DNA from: Sphagnum compactum
Lineage: Eukaryota; Bryophyta; Sphagnopsida; Sphagnales
DNA length: 64,000 bases
Assembly (NCBI GenBank): GCA_965153455.1
Contig: OZ234504.1
Location: 5,580,001 to 5,644,000 of the forward strand
Direction: 5' to 3'
Part shown: positions 13,926 to 25,591 of the stretch, piece after piece
How positions within the stretch are numbered: position 1 is the stretch's first letter
Layout: every line of letters starts with the position of its first letter
Position numbers and translations under genes: made by a program
Notes under the pieces: generated by a model
Seen by the model: the letters and a program-made list of their open reading frames with translations, nothing else
Told to the model about the DNA's origin: nothing
The model's database searches: none

Positions 13926-16900
13926 CATTGTAAGTAGGTATATATATTGTATATTCTTTCCATCTCTCTCTCTCTCCATCTCTCCAATTCTTGATGAAAG
14001 GGAATCAACCCAGATTAGCTGACTGCACAAACGAACTTTTCATATTATTGTTCACAAAAGGGCCCACCCAATGTATAAGTAGTAGTGGTACATTGTAACA
14101 AAGAAAAAGGAACAAACGCAGGTGAGTTGAGAGAGACAGAGAGAGAATGGTTGCCAATTTTTACTCCAAATTTATTATGATGCACCACTGATTTGTACCC
14201 CATGTTCTTATAGTTTGAAGGGAACTGGTTGATTGTGCACCATTGGGTTTTGGAAGTGCAAGACAGAGCCTGACAGTGGAATGTTGAGGGAGTATTTAGT
14301 ACTTAGTACTTAATCCATTAGTTTTGTACAAGAATGTGTTGTGAGTATAATTTTGTGTTTGCAGCAAAGTTTGGAAGGCAAGTAGTCCGCCCCCTCCCCT
14401 TTACATGATTGAGCAGTTTGGAGACAAAGAGATTTCAGTTGGTGGTGATGGTGATTGTGAGTTCTGCATAAAAGCCCTTACAAGTAGGTACTCACCATAA
14501 TGACTTGAATTGAGGCTTTGAGTCTATAAATTAATTGCCCTTTTGCAAAATGGATTCAACCACTTGTATGTGTCGACTAATGCAGATTTTCTTTCAGGAT
14601 TCACCGTATCATGAAATGTTGTAGCTTCTGATTTTGAGGCTAATGGTTGTGTACAATCAAAATCGTGTAGGAAATTTATTTCTCAGTTCATTATTTCAAA
14701 ATTCAGGTTGCAGAGGAAATCATTTTCAATGAACAATACTTTTAACTATAAAAACTCAAATTAGCAAGCATTTATTACACCCAATATTCGATCACATTTA
14801 ATTTGGTGTCAATAAGTTTCCACTCCCACCGAAAATGGGCTCAACCCAAAAAAATTGTTGTTGAAAGAAACAACGGAAGTGGGTCATACCCTTTAATGCG
14901 CCAATGCATTACTATTTATGCAGTATGATGCAACCGGGCCCCAAACCACCATTCATTCGATTGGAACATTCAAAGAATCAAATTCAATAATGATCGTGTG
15001 CATACATGGAAAATATAATGCATTTAAAAAGGACCTGTCTTTTTGCTCTCAGAAGGCGCATAACACATTATTCATATAGAATATGGTATTGCTGTTCAAC
15101 AAGCCATGTGCATATGTGTGGGGGCATGCACACGTTCTACAACATATGACCGAGTATGCAGGCATATGTTTTGGACTATGTGTTGTTGTGAAAAAAATAG
15201 CTTAATTTTTAAAGCATAGGTTCAAACTTTTATTGATGACCTGAAGAAGAAACTTGTACTATTTGGGTTTGAGGAATTCTTTCCACTAGAGTATTAACTT
15301 CCTCCCCCCCCTCCCCATTCTTTTATAAAGGTTAATTCATCTTAGTGAAATGGAGAACCTTGAGCTACTCTCCAAAAACATACATGTTGAGTAAGTGTGA
15401 TTTGATTCTTTAAAGGATTTTCTACATCATTTTCCATCTTTTGTTTGGAAAGCATGGTTGTGTGATCTCCCAAGTTGCAGGAGTTGGTCGAACCAACCAA
15501 TGTCAAAAGAAGCTCAAAGCCCAGTAAAAATAAGGAAGGGGATGCCTGAGATTTTTGTTTAAATTACACTTGGGTGTTCTTTGTTTAATGGGTGAGGTTT
15601 GAGGTTGTTTGCTCAGGAGCACTTCCAATTCAAAATCTCTCTTGGATCTATAATTGTTGTAATAGCATCATAGGCTTGTGCTGACTAGGTGTGAAGAAAA
15701 AAAAATTGTGGCCAATGAGATTGTTTGAATTGGGTGCCTTGAATTGTTTTGTTTGAAAGTTGCCTTAGTGAACTAATACCTATAGGTTGTAATAGCATCA
15801 TGGGCTTGTGCCTAGGTGTGAAGAAAAAAGTTGTGGCCAATGAGATTGTTTGAATTGGTGCCTTGAATTGTTTTGTTCAAGAGTTGTCTTAGTGAGCTAG
15901 TACTTATATGTTGTACATTGCAAAGTTGTGCCATGAACTAGGTCTTTCTTGCAACAACTCTCTCCATGACCTAAATTTCTTAAGGGTTCAATTGTACTAC
16001 CTATCGATGCATCCATCCATACGATTACAAAAACTCTTTGGAACATTTGCCTTGGGTGAATGTTGTTGGTCATTTTGGGGTTTGGCTTTGAAATCACCAC
16101 TCCGCAAGTTGCAAATAATACTATTACAACGATATGGACCAAGCGACAAATCTTCCCTTGTAATACTCCTTGCCTCTAATACGGGGTGGGTTTTATTTTG
16201 TGTGTTCTTCAGGTTTGGGGAGGGGATAGGTAGGTGAATCATTAGCATGCAAAATGCAACAAGAAGAAGCCAAGGCTTGCTTGATCAGAAAATGAGTTCC
16301 CAAAGAGATTATATGGAGAAGACCACCCATTTCAAGTGGTGTTGATGGTGAGTTGAAGAAGAAGGTTGTTGGTGAGTTGAAGATGAAAAGACACTGAGAA
16401 TGTTGAAGGTTTTAAAGGGGCTTTAAATGATTTTCATGAAAGCTTCAGCTGGTACTGAAGGCAGGTACCAAAAGAAATTAACTGCCCAATGTAACTGCCT
16501 GTTTCACAGGACTTTGGATTTTTCTTCATCACTTGATTATCACTCCATGTGACTGCACTCCTAGCTACTCCACTTCTCCCCCACTTTCATGTACACTTGT
16601 GATGTTTGAAAGATTTAAGTGTTCAATCTCCTTTACAGAAAATTGCCATCTCTTGATTTTGGCCCAAAAGAGGCTTAGAGATAAGTGAAGTGGTGAATCT
16701 CTTGCAGCAAATTGCCATTTCATGATTTTTGTTGTCCATTAAGAGGCGCACCTGAACAGTACTAGCAGGCAGTGATCAAATTCTACCAACATTGGCAGGT
16801 AAGGTACTTGCCAGATGTTGCTTGTGAAACTAAAGTTTGACATACCCAAAATCGAACCACTTGAATTCTAAATGAGTGAGCCTTTTCTTCCAAGATTTTG

Positions 16901-17663
16901 TGTGGGTTTTGTTCAGGTTACTTCCAAACAAGAAGGTGTGTATATATATATACATACTTCTGAAGATGTCTCTTTGCAATAAGAACTTCCTTGAGCCCCT
17001 CTCAACAGAAAAGAATTCGAGTTTTTATTTGATGTGCGGATGATGATAAAGGAGGAGATCTCCAATCTCTTGCCTTTTCTTGTTTCCTGTTAGTACTAGT
17101 TGGTCCTCTTGATTTCTCCTCAATCTTGAGTACTGTTAATTAAAGGCTACTTACACCCTTCTTACACATCCCCTCCTCATCTGCAACTTTTTTCTCTGGA
17201 TCGTCAACAAGAGCAGCATAATTGTATTTCCCCAAACATGCAACTGGATCATTCATGTTCTATTGCACCCAAACCCAATTGCATGTTCTCTGCATACATC
17301 AAATACTCCAAGAACAAAGACTTTATACTTGAGCTCCACATAAAGCTTGACTATTCTTGTATCTTTCCTCTTGATTCATTTCTTCAACATGGGTACCCTA
17401 AGCTCCAAAACCCACAACATAATTTCCTCAGAAGCACAGGTTGAGAGATTTAGGTTAGCATCCAGCTTTTGGGTCAATCCATTGTTGCGATTGCCAAGAA
17501 AGCTGCCTATATGGTTGTCCTAAATGGGTTTCATCATTTTTTATGCTAACTATTGCTCTTCCAGGCAATCTCTTCATGTGGAACTTTGTTCAATTGATGT
17601 GTTCAAAGTGCTGCTGCAATTGATCTGCAATTGATCTGCAACTAGACTTTAAGATTTGCAATA
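13926..17663. other. Spacer upstream of the unrecognised gene
   Basis: No coding exon recognised. It contains the 130-bp duplication; the last few hundred bases may be promoter or leader of the gene at 17664. Confidence 0.55.
15657..15913 (+). repeat. 130-bp direct duplication
   Basis: TTGTAATAGCATCATAGGCT through GTTTTGTTTGAAAGTTG recurs 130 bases later with scattered differences, so it is older than the 179-bp and 80-bp repeats. Confidence 0.85.
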
Positions 17664-19692
17664 ATGTCGAGGAAGAGCAAGCCTGCTTCTGCATGCTCAA
17701 CACCAGAACCATTGAGATCCAATTCAGTCCCCAGAACACATGACCCGGTTACTCGAACTCTCAAGTATGTGGACCCAGGTCATCGATTCTGTGTGCCAAA
17801 TTTTGCTGCTGCTTCCTTCACCCCAAAAGACAAGCACTCCAAATACCATAACCTCTGTCACTCCTCCTGTGGAGTTATCAGAATGACAAGTGGTGACCTC
17901 TATGCTGTACACAATTGTTTATATACCTTTGCCTCTTAATATTGTTTTCTTGGCTTTTAAAGGAAGCAGTACTTGTACATATACTTACGCTTAGTTGATT
18001 TGAAACTCAGGCTGCAACTCACAAGGCTTAATTTACTTCTGCTACAACCAAATTCTACACAGAAAAAGTTTCATGGATCTCATAGGACATGGGCACCACA
18101 ACTTTGAAATTTATCAATTTGAGATTTGTAGATAATATACCTACAAGATTCACAATCTTTTGTGTTCTATGCAGATACCACATCCTCAAGTACTAACTGG
18201 ATACAAGGCCAAAAATGCTTCAGGCCAATCCAAGTTCAGTGATGTCACGTAAGCCACTTCCCTCCTCACATCACTCCAGCTATAATCACTACAAGAGAAT
18301 GTGGCTTCTCCTCACCATAACATCATTGATTATGTGCCATTACCTAATGTCAATTTTTTTGCCATTTTAATGTAATATATGCCACAATAAACACCACATT
18401 TTGTACATGATAATGGATGAAACCACAAAGTTTACCTCATGCACAAGTCATGAGCTGCGGGTATTTGTGTGAGGAAATCCACACTCTCTTATAGCAAATT
18501 TCAGCTTTTGCAGAAGACAAGGGAAAACATTGGGTGAGTGGATGTTCTCTTTGACATAAGTCTCTGATTTCCTCTCCCCAGTTCTCAAACTCTAATATTT
18601 TATTGCAACATAGCACATCTGTGTTCATAGATCACACTGAAAGAATCTCCCCACTGACACACCCATCAGTGTTGTTGTCCAGGTCCAAAGCTTACTTTGA
18701 AAACACCATGATCAAAGTAGGGGAATTATCTGGCAAGCAGAAAAAGTTGTGTCCATATCATTTGTGGGCACCTCGAAACCAAGCCCGGCACATAATTGAA
18801 AATAATGTGGGCCTCAGTACATTTGATTGTCGCAATGCCAGCTACATCAGGTTTCATCTTATCTTTGTTTCCTAGTGACTTTTGAGCTCGTAAAAAGTGT
18901 GTGTGTGTGTGTGAAGATCATAACCCAGCCACATCAGCACAATTGAAAAATATGGTGATTACTACTTGCATTAGATTTGCATCAATGGTGGTTGTTTTAA
19001 AGGTGGATGTCACCCACCAAAAGCACAACAAAAGTTCACCATTTGTGAAACTAGCGATTGATTTCTTTGGTTTTACATTCTCTTTTGTGGCAACGTGAAA
19101 AAAGGTTGGTAAGTGGGCGGCCTCGTGACATGAAGACACCAATGAGCACCAACCAGCGCTACATGAAACTAATAAGAAGAACTCCGGGCATGTCTAATGC
19201 ATCATTATTTGCTGGTAAGTTAAACCACATCCATTCTTTGCCCTTCAGCTTACACATGTAGCTTTAACATAGCCAGAGAGTTAACTGGCTGTTAAAGGGT
19301 AATCCAAAGTGGCTTCAAGTCACCTAGGAAACATGCAGTTGACAGGGATTAGAACGTACACAATTTGTGAATGAAGGTAATGACCCAGGATCGTGATCAT
19401 GAGATAGCACCCTTCACCATGCACTGACAGATTACAATACATGAAGATTGATGATGTCAAGGGGAGGATGGGATGTGCAGACAGATCCAAGAAACACCAC
19501 AGATTCCAAACAGGTATAAATGAGTAAAGGTTGCAACACTTCAGACTGCTCATGTAAGACATCAAGACACCAAGGTTGTGTGATCATTCAAAAATCAACC
19601 TGGAAAGCTCAAGTCTCAATCTCAAAGCTGCTGCATGTAGACTTGAACAGCCTGAAATTTTGCCATTTGGAGAACACTCAAATGCTGGCTGA
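17664..19692 (+). CDS. Unrecognised spliced gene, model of 5 exons, 265 aa
   Basis: I do not recognise this protein. Proposed exons are 17664-17906, 18175-18248, 18614-18850, 19105-19214 and 19559-19692; they total 798 bases with consistent phases (0, 2, 2, 1) and end in TGA. The donors after exon 2 (CAC|GTAAGCC) and exon 4 (CTG|GTAAGTT) are strong. The donor of exon 1 and the acceptors of exons 4 and 5 are weaker, so the N-terminal part is least certain. The product is basic, rich in Ser, Pro and Lys, and has several Cys and His; no signal peptide or membrane segment is seen. Exon 3 carries the most protein-like stretch (around SRSKAYFENTMIKVGEL), and exon 4 has a basic MKTPMSTNQRYMKLIRRTP segment. 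Intron 2 contains a copy of foldback family B. The gene is convergent with the SCO1 gene. It could be a lineage-specific or fast-evolving protein, or partly mis-modelled. Confidence 0.45.
18361..18495 (+). repeat. Foldback family B, single-arm copy in intron 2 of the unrecognised gene
   Basis: One arm (AATGTAATATATGCCACAAT through GATGAAACCACAAAGTTTAC) plus the same flank seen after the 13.4-13.9 kb cluster (CATGAGCTGC). Confidence 0.75.
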
Positions 19693-20529
19693 AGCGAAGC
19701 ATAAAATTGCAACCATCTTCCCCAGCTTAGGAAAGTAACAGTTTCAAATTATTCTGCATAATCTCAATTTCCAGATTTTCCCAATGGCAATTTTTTTCAC
19801 ACCCTGGATAGATAGACTTCCAGAATAGCCAAAAAACCTTCAGAAGAAAACTCAGCTTATATGTTTAGAAACAGATTTCCACAAGCAAAGGAGCAAACTA
19901 ACCTGTTGGACATAAATTATGTACTGATAATCTGGCTTTGCTGGCCTTCTGTATAAATGATTGTTGGTTCATACAGAGGGCCCACATACAAGACTTGAGA
20001 GACATGTCTCCTCCACCTCTTGATAGAGTTTTATTCTTCACATGAACTGCAAATATATGTTGAGGGTTCTACATCACACGGCAGAGAAACATGAAATACT
20101 TGGGAATGGCCTCCTCCACATTTATTGGACTGACTCCATTGGGCTGCCTTCATCAGAAACTCTTTAATCTCATCCTGCAAAATATAAACTTCATCTACAA
20201 CTCCTAATGATTCAGTAGAGTTCAGGCTATTGTCAAGTATGTATTTGACCTAAAGCCTAAACCCTGAATCCTTTCCACCTTCAGTTATTTCACTTGCTCT
20301 GAGCTATCTATAGCAGACAAAGACTTGACCTAGGCATTTGTCCATAGTGCATTGCCTGATTCTTTGGTACCCATACCAGGGAAACAGAACTCTACAGCAG
20401 AGCTATATTTACCATGCAAAGATCTGCAGTACACATGGCCCAGTGATTGGGCACCTCATGCTCTTCTTGTGCATGATGCTAACTCCCTGGAAGGAAGTAG
20501 CGCTTATGGATCTTCCAAGGAAAGAAGCC

Positions 20530-23500
20530 TTAAGCATGCTGGCTTAAGCTCACTTCTTTCTGTTTATTTGCATTCCTGATCTCCTCAGATACACCCTCAG
20601 CAAGAGCTTTTGCATCATAATTTTTCCCGAAAAACTTAACAAAATCCATGTTTGGATCCATTAAGTACCTGCAGGCCAGAAACAACAGCACAAGATGCTT
20701 AACAAAGGTTTGCAAGGCAAAAACCCAGAATCAGAAATATACCCAGCTGAACTCAGCAGCCAATGATTAGCCTGCTTTGGGAATCAGAACATCTCAACAA
20801 CCATGAATGACCCTAAACACATTCATGGGTTTAGGGTTTAGAATAGAACAGCGATCAAAAAAGTGGTTCATCATAGCTGACATGTGTTCATCAGCAGTGC
20901 TTAACTGTCATTATAAGTTAGAACTCAAAAGATGTGCCACAATTTCATAACCCTTGCCTAAAAGCGTAATTGTCAGGAATATTAACACAGGTTGTAAACC
21001 TTGACACATACATGATTATAGAATGGTCAACAAGATAGTCATTGCCCTCATCTTCAGTCTTCATGTAGTACACCCTGTACTCACGAGCCACCTCTTGAAT
21101 GTCTTTAACACTACCAGTCAGCCCCACTAATCTGGGGTGAAATTCTGCGAAAAAAACCACCAGCAAAGTCTGACAAATTCAGTAGTAACCAATTGAAATG
21201 GCCTCCAAACACAAGCAGTCACCAGATTTAGTTGCATTGCCTTCCAGTAAAGAGATGGCCCAAAGAAACATCTCTTCTTCCCACTACTCTCACCAAAGTG
21301 AATCAGTTGCTTGTGTGTAGATAACACAATAAAGAGTCCAGAGTGCTGGCCCAGAGGATATATCCAGTCTCTCAAGAGTCACTCACTGTGGATCCAATGA
21401 AACCTGTAGCTAATGGTAATTTATCCTCTTTTGGACAAAACTACTGCATTCCACCTTTTAACTCATGCATCTCCTCACAGTGCAGTTCCCTTTTATGTAT
21501 TTTACATCATACGGCTGTCCACACACAGAGAATAGAGGCCAAAACTTGTTGTTGAAAAATCAAAGTTACCTTTCAAATATTCTCGAATTTGTTCCACAGT
21601 ATCACGCTCAGGATCAATAGAGATAAAAACTGGCACAATTTGCTCACCAACTTTCTTCTCTGCATCATGAAGATAGAATTTACTCCTTTCTCTGTTTCTG
21701 CTGTCTTGAAGCTTATGGTAACTGGAAACAATACGGTTGGCAGAACAATCCCACTGGCCTAGTGAGAGGACACATACCTATTTCATCAACAGCCTCAGCA
21801 AGTTTTGTAAGTTCATCAGGGCAGACATCTGGGCAATATGTAAACCCAAAGTAGATAAGAGTCCATTTGCCAACAAAGTCCTTATCGGTCACCTCTTTTC
21901 CATCCTGATTAACCAATTTGAATGGACCCCCAATTGCAGCCTTCCCAACCCCAGGGCCAGTCCTTGCCACAGCAGCCCCATCTGAACGGATAACTGCAAA
22001 TAAGACAGACAAAACATTAAGCACCTAAGAAAATCCTTTTTTAAGTTCAATAAACTGTAAACAGAAAACTGAATCCAGGAAATGATGAATACTGCAATAA
22101 TCAGTTGCTTATGATGCAGCACAGAAACTCATGCAGAAAATGGATGGAAAAAAATAAGGCTGTATTAATTTGTATTGATTTGAAACTCCTTGTTTGTTTT
22201 CTTAGACTTTCGAACCTTTGAGCTCTCTTCTTCAGACCAGAGGCACTCAAAATGTTTCAGATGAAAAGCTGACAGCAAATACAATAAAGTATCACATTTA
22301 GGCACCTTGAAGCTGCCTTTTTTTCTCCCAATCCCAATACAGGATCAGCCCAATTCCCGTAACCACCAAGAGTGCCAGACTGGCCCATGATACTGGCTGC
22401 ACAATGCACATACCAAATAAACCTTAGTCTTTTTGTGTATGTGTGACCATAACATAGAGATAGAAGCTTGGGAAGTGAACCAAGACCAATCTGCAATTTT
22501 TCTGTGTATTTTGAGCAGCATAAGCATCAAGTTTGACTGCTAAATTTGCAGTTGGTATGTGACGGCCAGGAAATACAATGGCTACAACAAAATCAATTTT
22601 CAGTCTTTGAGTTTTTATCTGTTGCTTTCATTTCTAATGAAACATGTTTTTAGGGAGCCTGAAGAGGAGACTTTAAAGTTTCAGACCCTGGCACTGTCAC
22701 TTTGGTAAGGAAATTCTGCAATCATATCACAACATTGACCTGCACTCATAATCCACACTCACAGAAAGCAAATCAAGGAATAATATATCACTGACGTACA
22801 CCACCGCGGACAGCCCTTGGTTTTTCTGTGGGTCCTTTCAGGCCATTGCCAGCTGACTTTGCAAGCTCTTCACCACTCTTAGCAGCCTCCGCACTACCAC
22901 TGCTTCCAGTTGTACTCATTCTTCGAGTCGCAATGCAGCAGGTCTCATGCTTTCCTCCCTGTAAAAAGGCAAACAGAACCAAGCATCCTTGGCAGAAAAC
23001 AGTTAAACATTCTCAAAGTGTTGGTGCTTTACTCTCAGGTATTATTTCTCCACATTTAGGGTTGAATCCCATAAACCCTAATCCCTAAACCCATCTGGAA
23101 CCATCACACATACTCTGTCAGTTCTTGTAAATGTATGTGCAAACCCCAGGAGTGACAAAGTTAAGCAAATTCTGGGCTTGTGAAACAATGATAATTTGCA
23201 TCTTCCCTCTCAGTAAAACAGCTGATTTTCTGAATGAAATAGGAAATCAGCTGAAGAAGTGTTGTCTCCACTGCATGAACTTTCTTCTTCACCAACTGTT
23301 AACCCAATACAAACTACATACATTGCCTGCATGGTATTCATGACTTATCGTTATCCACCAACAGAAACCCTGAACCCTAAGCCCTTGAACAATTTGGCAA
23401 TGTCTCACCGAACTCCAAAAGGGTTCTTTCTAGACGACCAGGCCTTCGTCGAGCACGGCTTTTCTATCGGGTTTTTCCCTTGGGGCACACATGATGCATT

Positions 23501-23818
23501 CATTCACTGTGGAGAAGACTCCTTCGCTTTCTCGCCTACCCATAACGGATATTCAACACCCAAACAAAGATCAAAGCTATGTACCTGAAAAGCTTTAACA
23601 AACTGCATGTCTGCATAGGCAGCACGACGTGGACTATCCAGCTGCCACCATGGATTGCACATGCTTTCATAATGTTTCTTGAAGTACATCAGAGACGGCA
23701 GAGCATTGTTCGGTTGAGGTGAAGAATGGGGAAGAAGACAGCAGCGGCGTTGGAAATACCCAATACACGCTCTCCTCATCAATGTGCCTACGCCTGTCCG
23801 TGTCTGCGCTCCCGCCAT
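20530..23818 (-). CDS. SCO1: SCO1-type mitochondrial copper chaperone, 7 exons, 357 aa
   Basis: This is a Sco-family copper metallochaperone, which in other organisms delivers copper to the CuA site of cytochrome c oxidase subunit II in the mitochondrial intermembrane space. Exons on the minus strand are 23818-23585, 22958-22800, 22396-22306, 21993-21778, 21659-21570, 21144-21000 and 20668-20530; they sum to 1074 bases. The N-terminus is Arg-rich and suits mitochondrial import. A single membrane helix lies at about residues 132-152 ([20 protein letters not shown]), followed by GGPF and the thioredoxin-fold copper site CPDVC (Cys215, Cys219) with the third ligand His304 in DHSIIMY. Thus all three copper ligands are present, as in Arabidopsis HCC1 and unlike HCC2, which lacks the cysteines. 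The sixth intron joins IMY to LMDPN through four extra residues (VSRY), so that junction deserves a check. The first ATG follows a telobox-bearing upstream region. Confidence 0.93.
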
Positions 23819-23988
23819 TCCAAAACCCCACTTCCTTCTTTATATCGACAAAATGTACTCAGGGAGGAATTTTGGTCTCACATGCTTAAGGGATACGAGT
23901 CGTGACCAACTGCTTTCTGACTGCAAAGACGAAGAAGAAGAAGAAGAAGACAGGCGATGGAATCAGGAGCGATGAGAGCATGCAGAAC

Positions 23989-24012
23989 TTTAGGGTTTCC
24001 AGTTTTAGGGTT
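23989..24012 (-). promoter_or_regulatory. Paired telobox-like motifs upstream of SCO1
   Basis: Two AAACCCTAA-type motifs (minus strand) lie about 170-195 bases upstream of the SCO1 start codon. Teloboxes of this form are common just upstream of, or in the 5' leader of, plant housekeeping genes. The regulatory role here is inferred from position only. Confidence 0.4.
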
Positions 24013-24695
24013 GAAGATGAGATGAAAACGAAAAGAAAAAAGGATTTTGGATTGTGGATGAAAGGTGATTGGCAGTGTTGGGCGGTTCTTGAGAAACATC
24101 TTTACATGAGTCAATTTGGGCTTATTTTTCATGTTTTGAGAACCATGATTTATGTGCCAGTACCTCAATTATTTGAATATCTTGAGAACCAACAGGTAAG
24201 TGTGTATATACCTGGGCTGATAACCAGTGGGTATCTGTCTCTCATCCTAAGAACCACCCCAACTTTGGTTATTTGCCTTGTGCTCTTCACACGGAATGTC
24301 TCGGCCCTAGAATGTTCAAATGTTGTTGGAAAGAAAACTACGGTCGGTCATTGTTCAATTTATACGTGATGGTATTTGTGGGATGTATTCCTCAAGTTTG
24401 AATGCAAAGCATATTGGCTTTTGGTTGATCAATCTTCAACATTAACTTAAACTAGCAATGTTGTTTTTCTCTCATGAGTATCCAGAAAACTCCATACGCT
24501 CAAGACTACGAAAACTCAGAACTTTCTTTCCTTTTCAGATACAGACTGGAGCATCAGAAAGAAGACAAAACACAGAAGGGAAGAACTAGAACCAAATGAA
24601 TAATGAAACTAGCAGTATGAAGGGGCGTGAACAGTTTCTCACTTGTTCAGGGACCATCACTACTAACATGTACGATTGCAACTTATCTATCACAA

Positions 24696-24800
24696 CTTAC
24701 CCACTGATTTCATCAGCTCCCAACAATGATTATAGGCAGTGTATATACACTATCCTGCATCCTGAGTTTCTGTCACAAGTCTGGAAGAGACAGAAGGCTC
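24696..24800 (+). repeat. Dispersed repeat family D, partial copy 3
   Basis: The middle part of the family only, located between the SCO1 and methyltransferase genes. Confidence 0.65.
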
Positions 24801-25591
24801 AACCATGGTACTGGCTATAGCACCTAACACCACAAAACAAAACGAAGAGAGAAAACACACAGAAGAAACAAAAGACGGTGCACATTTGGAAGAAAGAACA
24901 GAACATAACAGACAAAAGAGAGAAGATAATTGAGGACCAGGCCTAGAAGATTGGGTATAGCTTATTTGTTATCTCAAATGTCTAATATCAGGGGAAGGAG
25001 ACAATGTGGAAAAGATACTTGAAACGTGCCCAGATCAGGAACGTAGAGCTTCTCACATGCTTTGTGGTGAAAGACAATTTTGTTTCAAATTTGGCAACCA
25101 ACTAAAGCAGGCATTTCAAGCAACTGCAAATCACAATCGCAGTGCATGCAAGTCAAGTATCTGCAATGGGCAACCTTGAGGGAGCTACAACCATTGTAAT
25201 GCTCAACCTTGAGGAAGCTCCTTATGGAGGATTTCCAAGTTCAGGAACCCATCCAAGTTATCTTTGGATCAGACCCCCTGGAAATTGTCATTCATCTGTT
25301 GCCCTGACTAGGTTGGGCATTACTATTGTATGTAAATAAGGATCTCCAATGGCCCTAAACTACAAGCTATGTTCGGTTTCATCAATTGAGTCCTTTTTTG
25401 TGTTAAATGCAGGTTAGTGGACTTGTCTGACCACAGCAACCTCCATAAAAAAAATTACGGTACTCTAAACAAAATGTCTATTGGACATTCTATAGGCAGC
25501 TTGCCAAATTTAGCACTGCCTTTCAATTCCCTCGTCACTCAGGCAAGAGGTCAGAGCATACATGCAGTTGAAAGTTGTAGGCCATTACCAC

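Larger units (their letters stand above)
23819..25591. other. Spacer between the methyltransferase gene 3' end and the SCO1 promoter
   Basis: It contains the SCO1 upstream region with teloboxes and a partial family D repeat. A 155-codon open frame at 23902-24369 (+) starts in a GAA triplet run and looks like chance. Confidence 0.6.

Noticed and set aside
23902-24369. 155-codon open frame on the plus strand upstream of SCO1
   Set aside because: It begins in a GAA triplet run and has no domain or splice support. It overlaps the SCO1 promoter region, so it is most likely chance.
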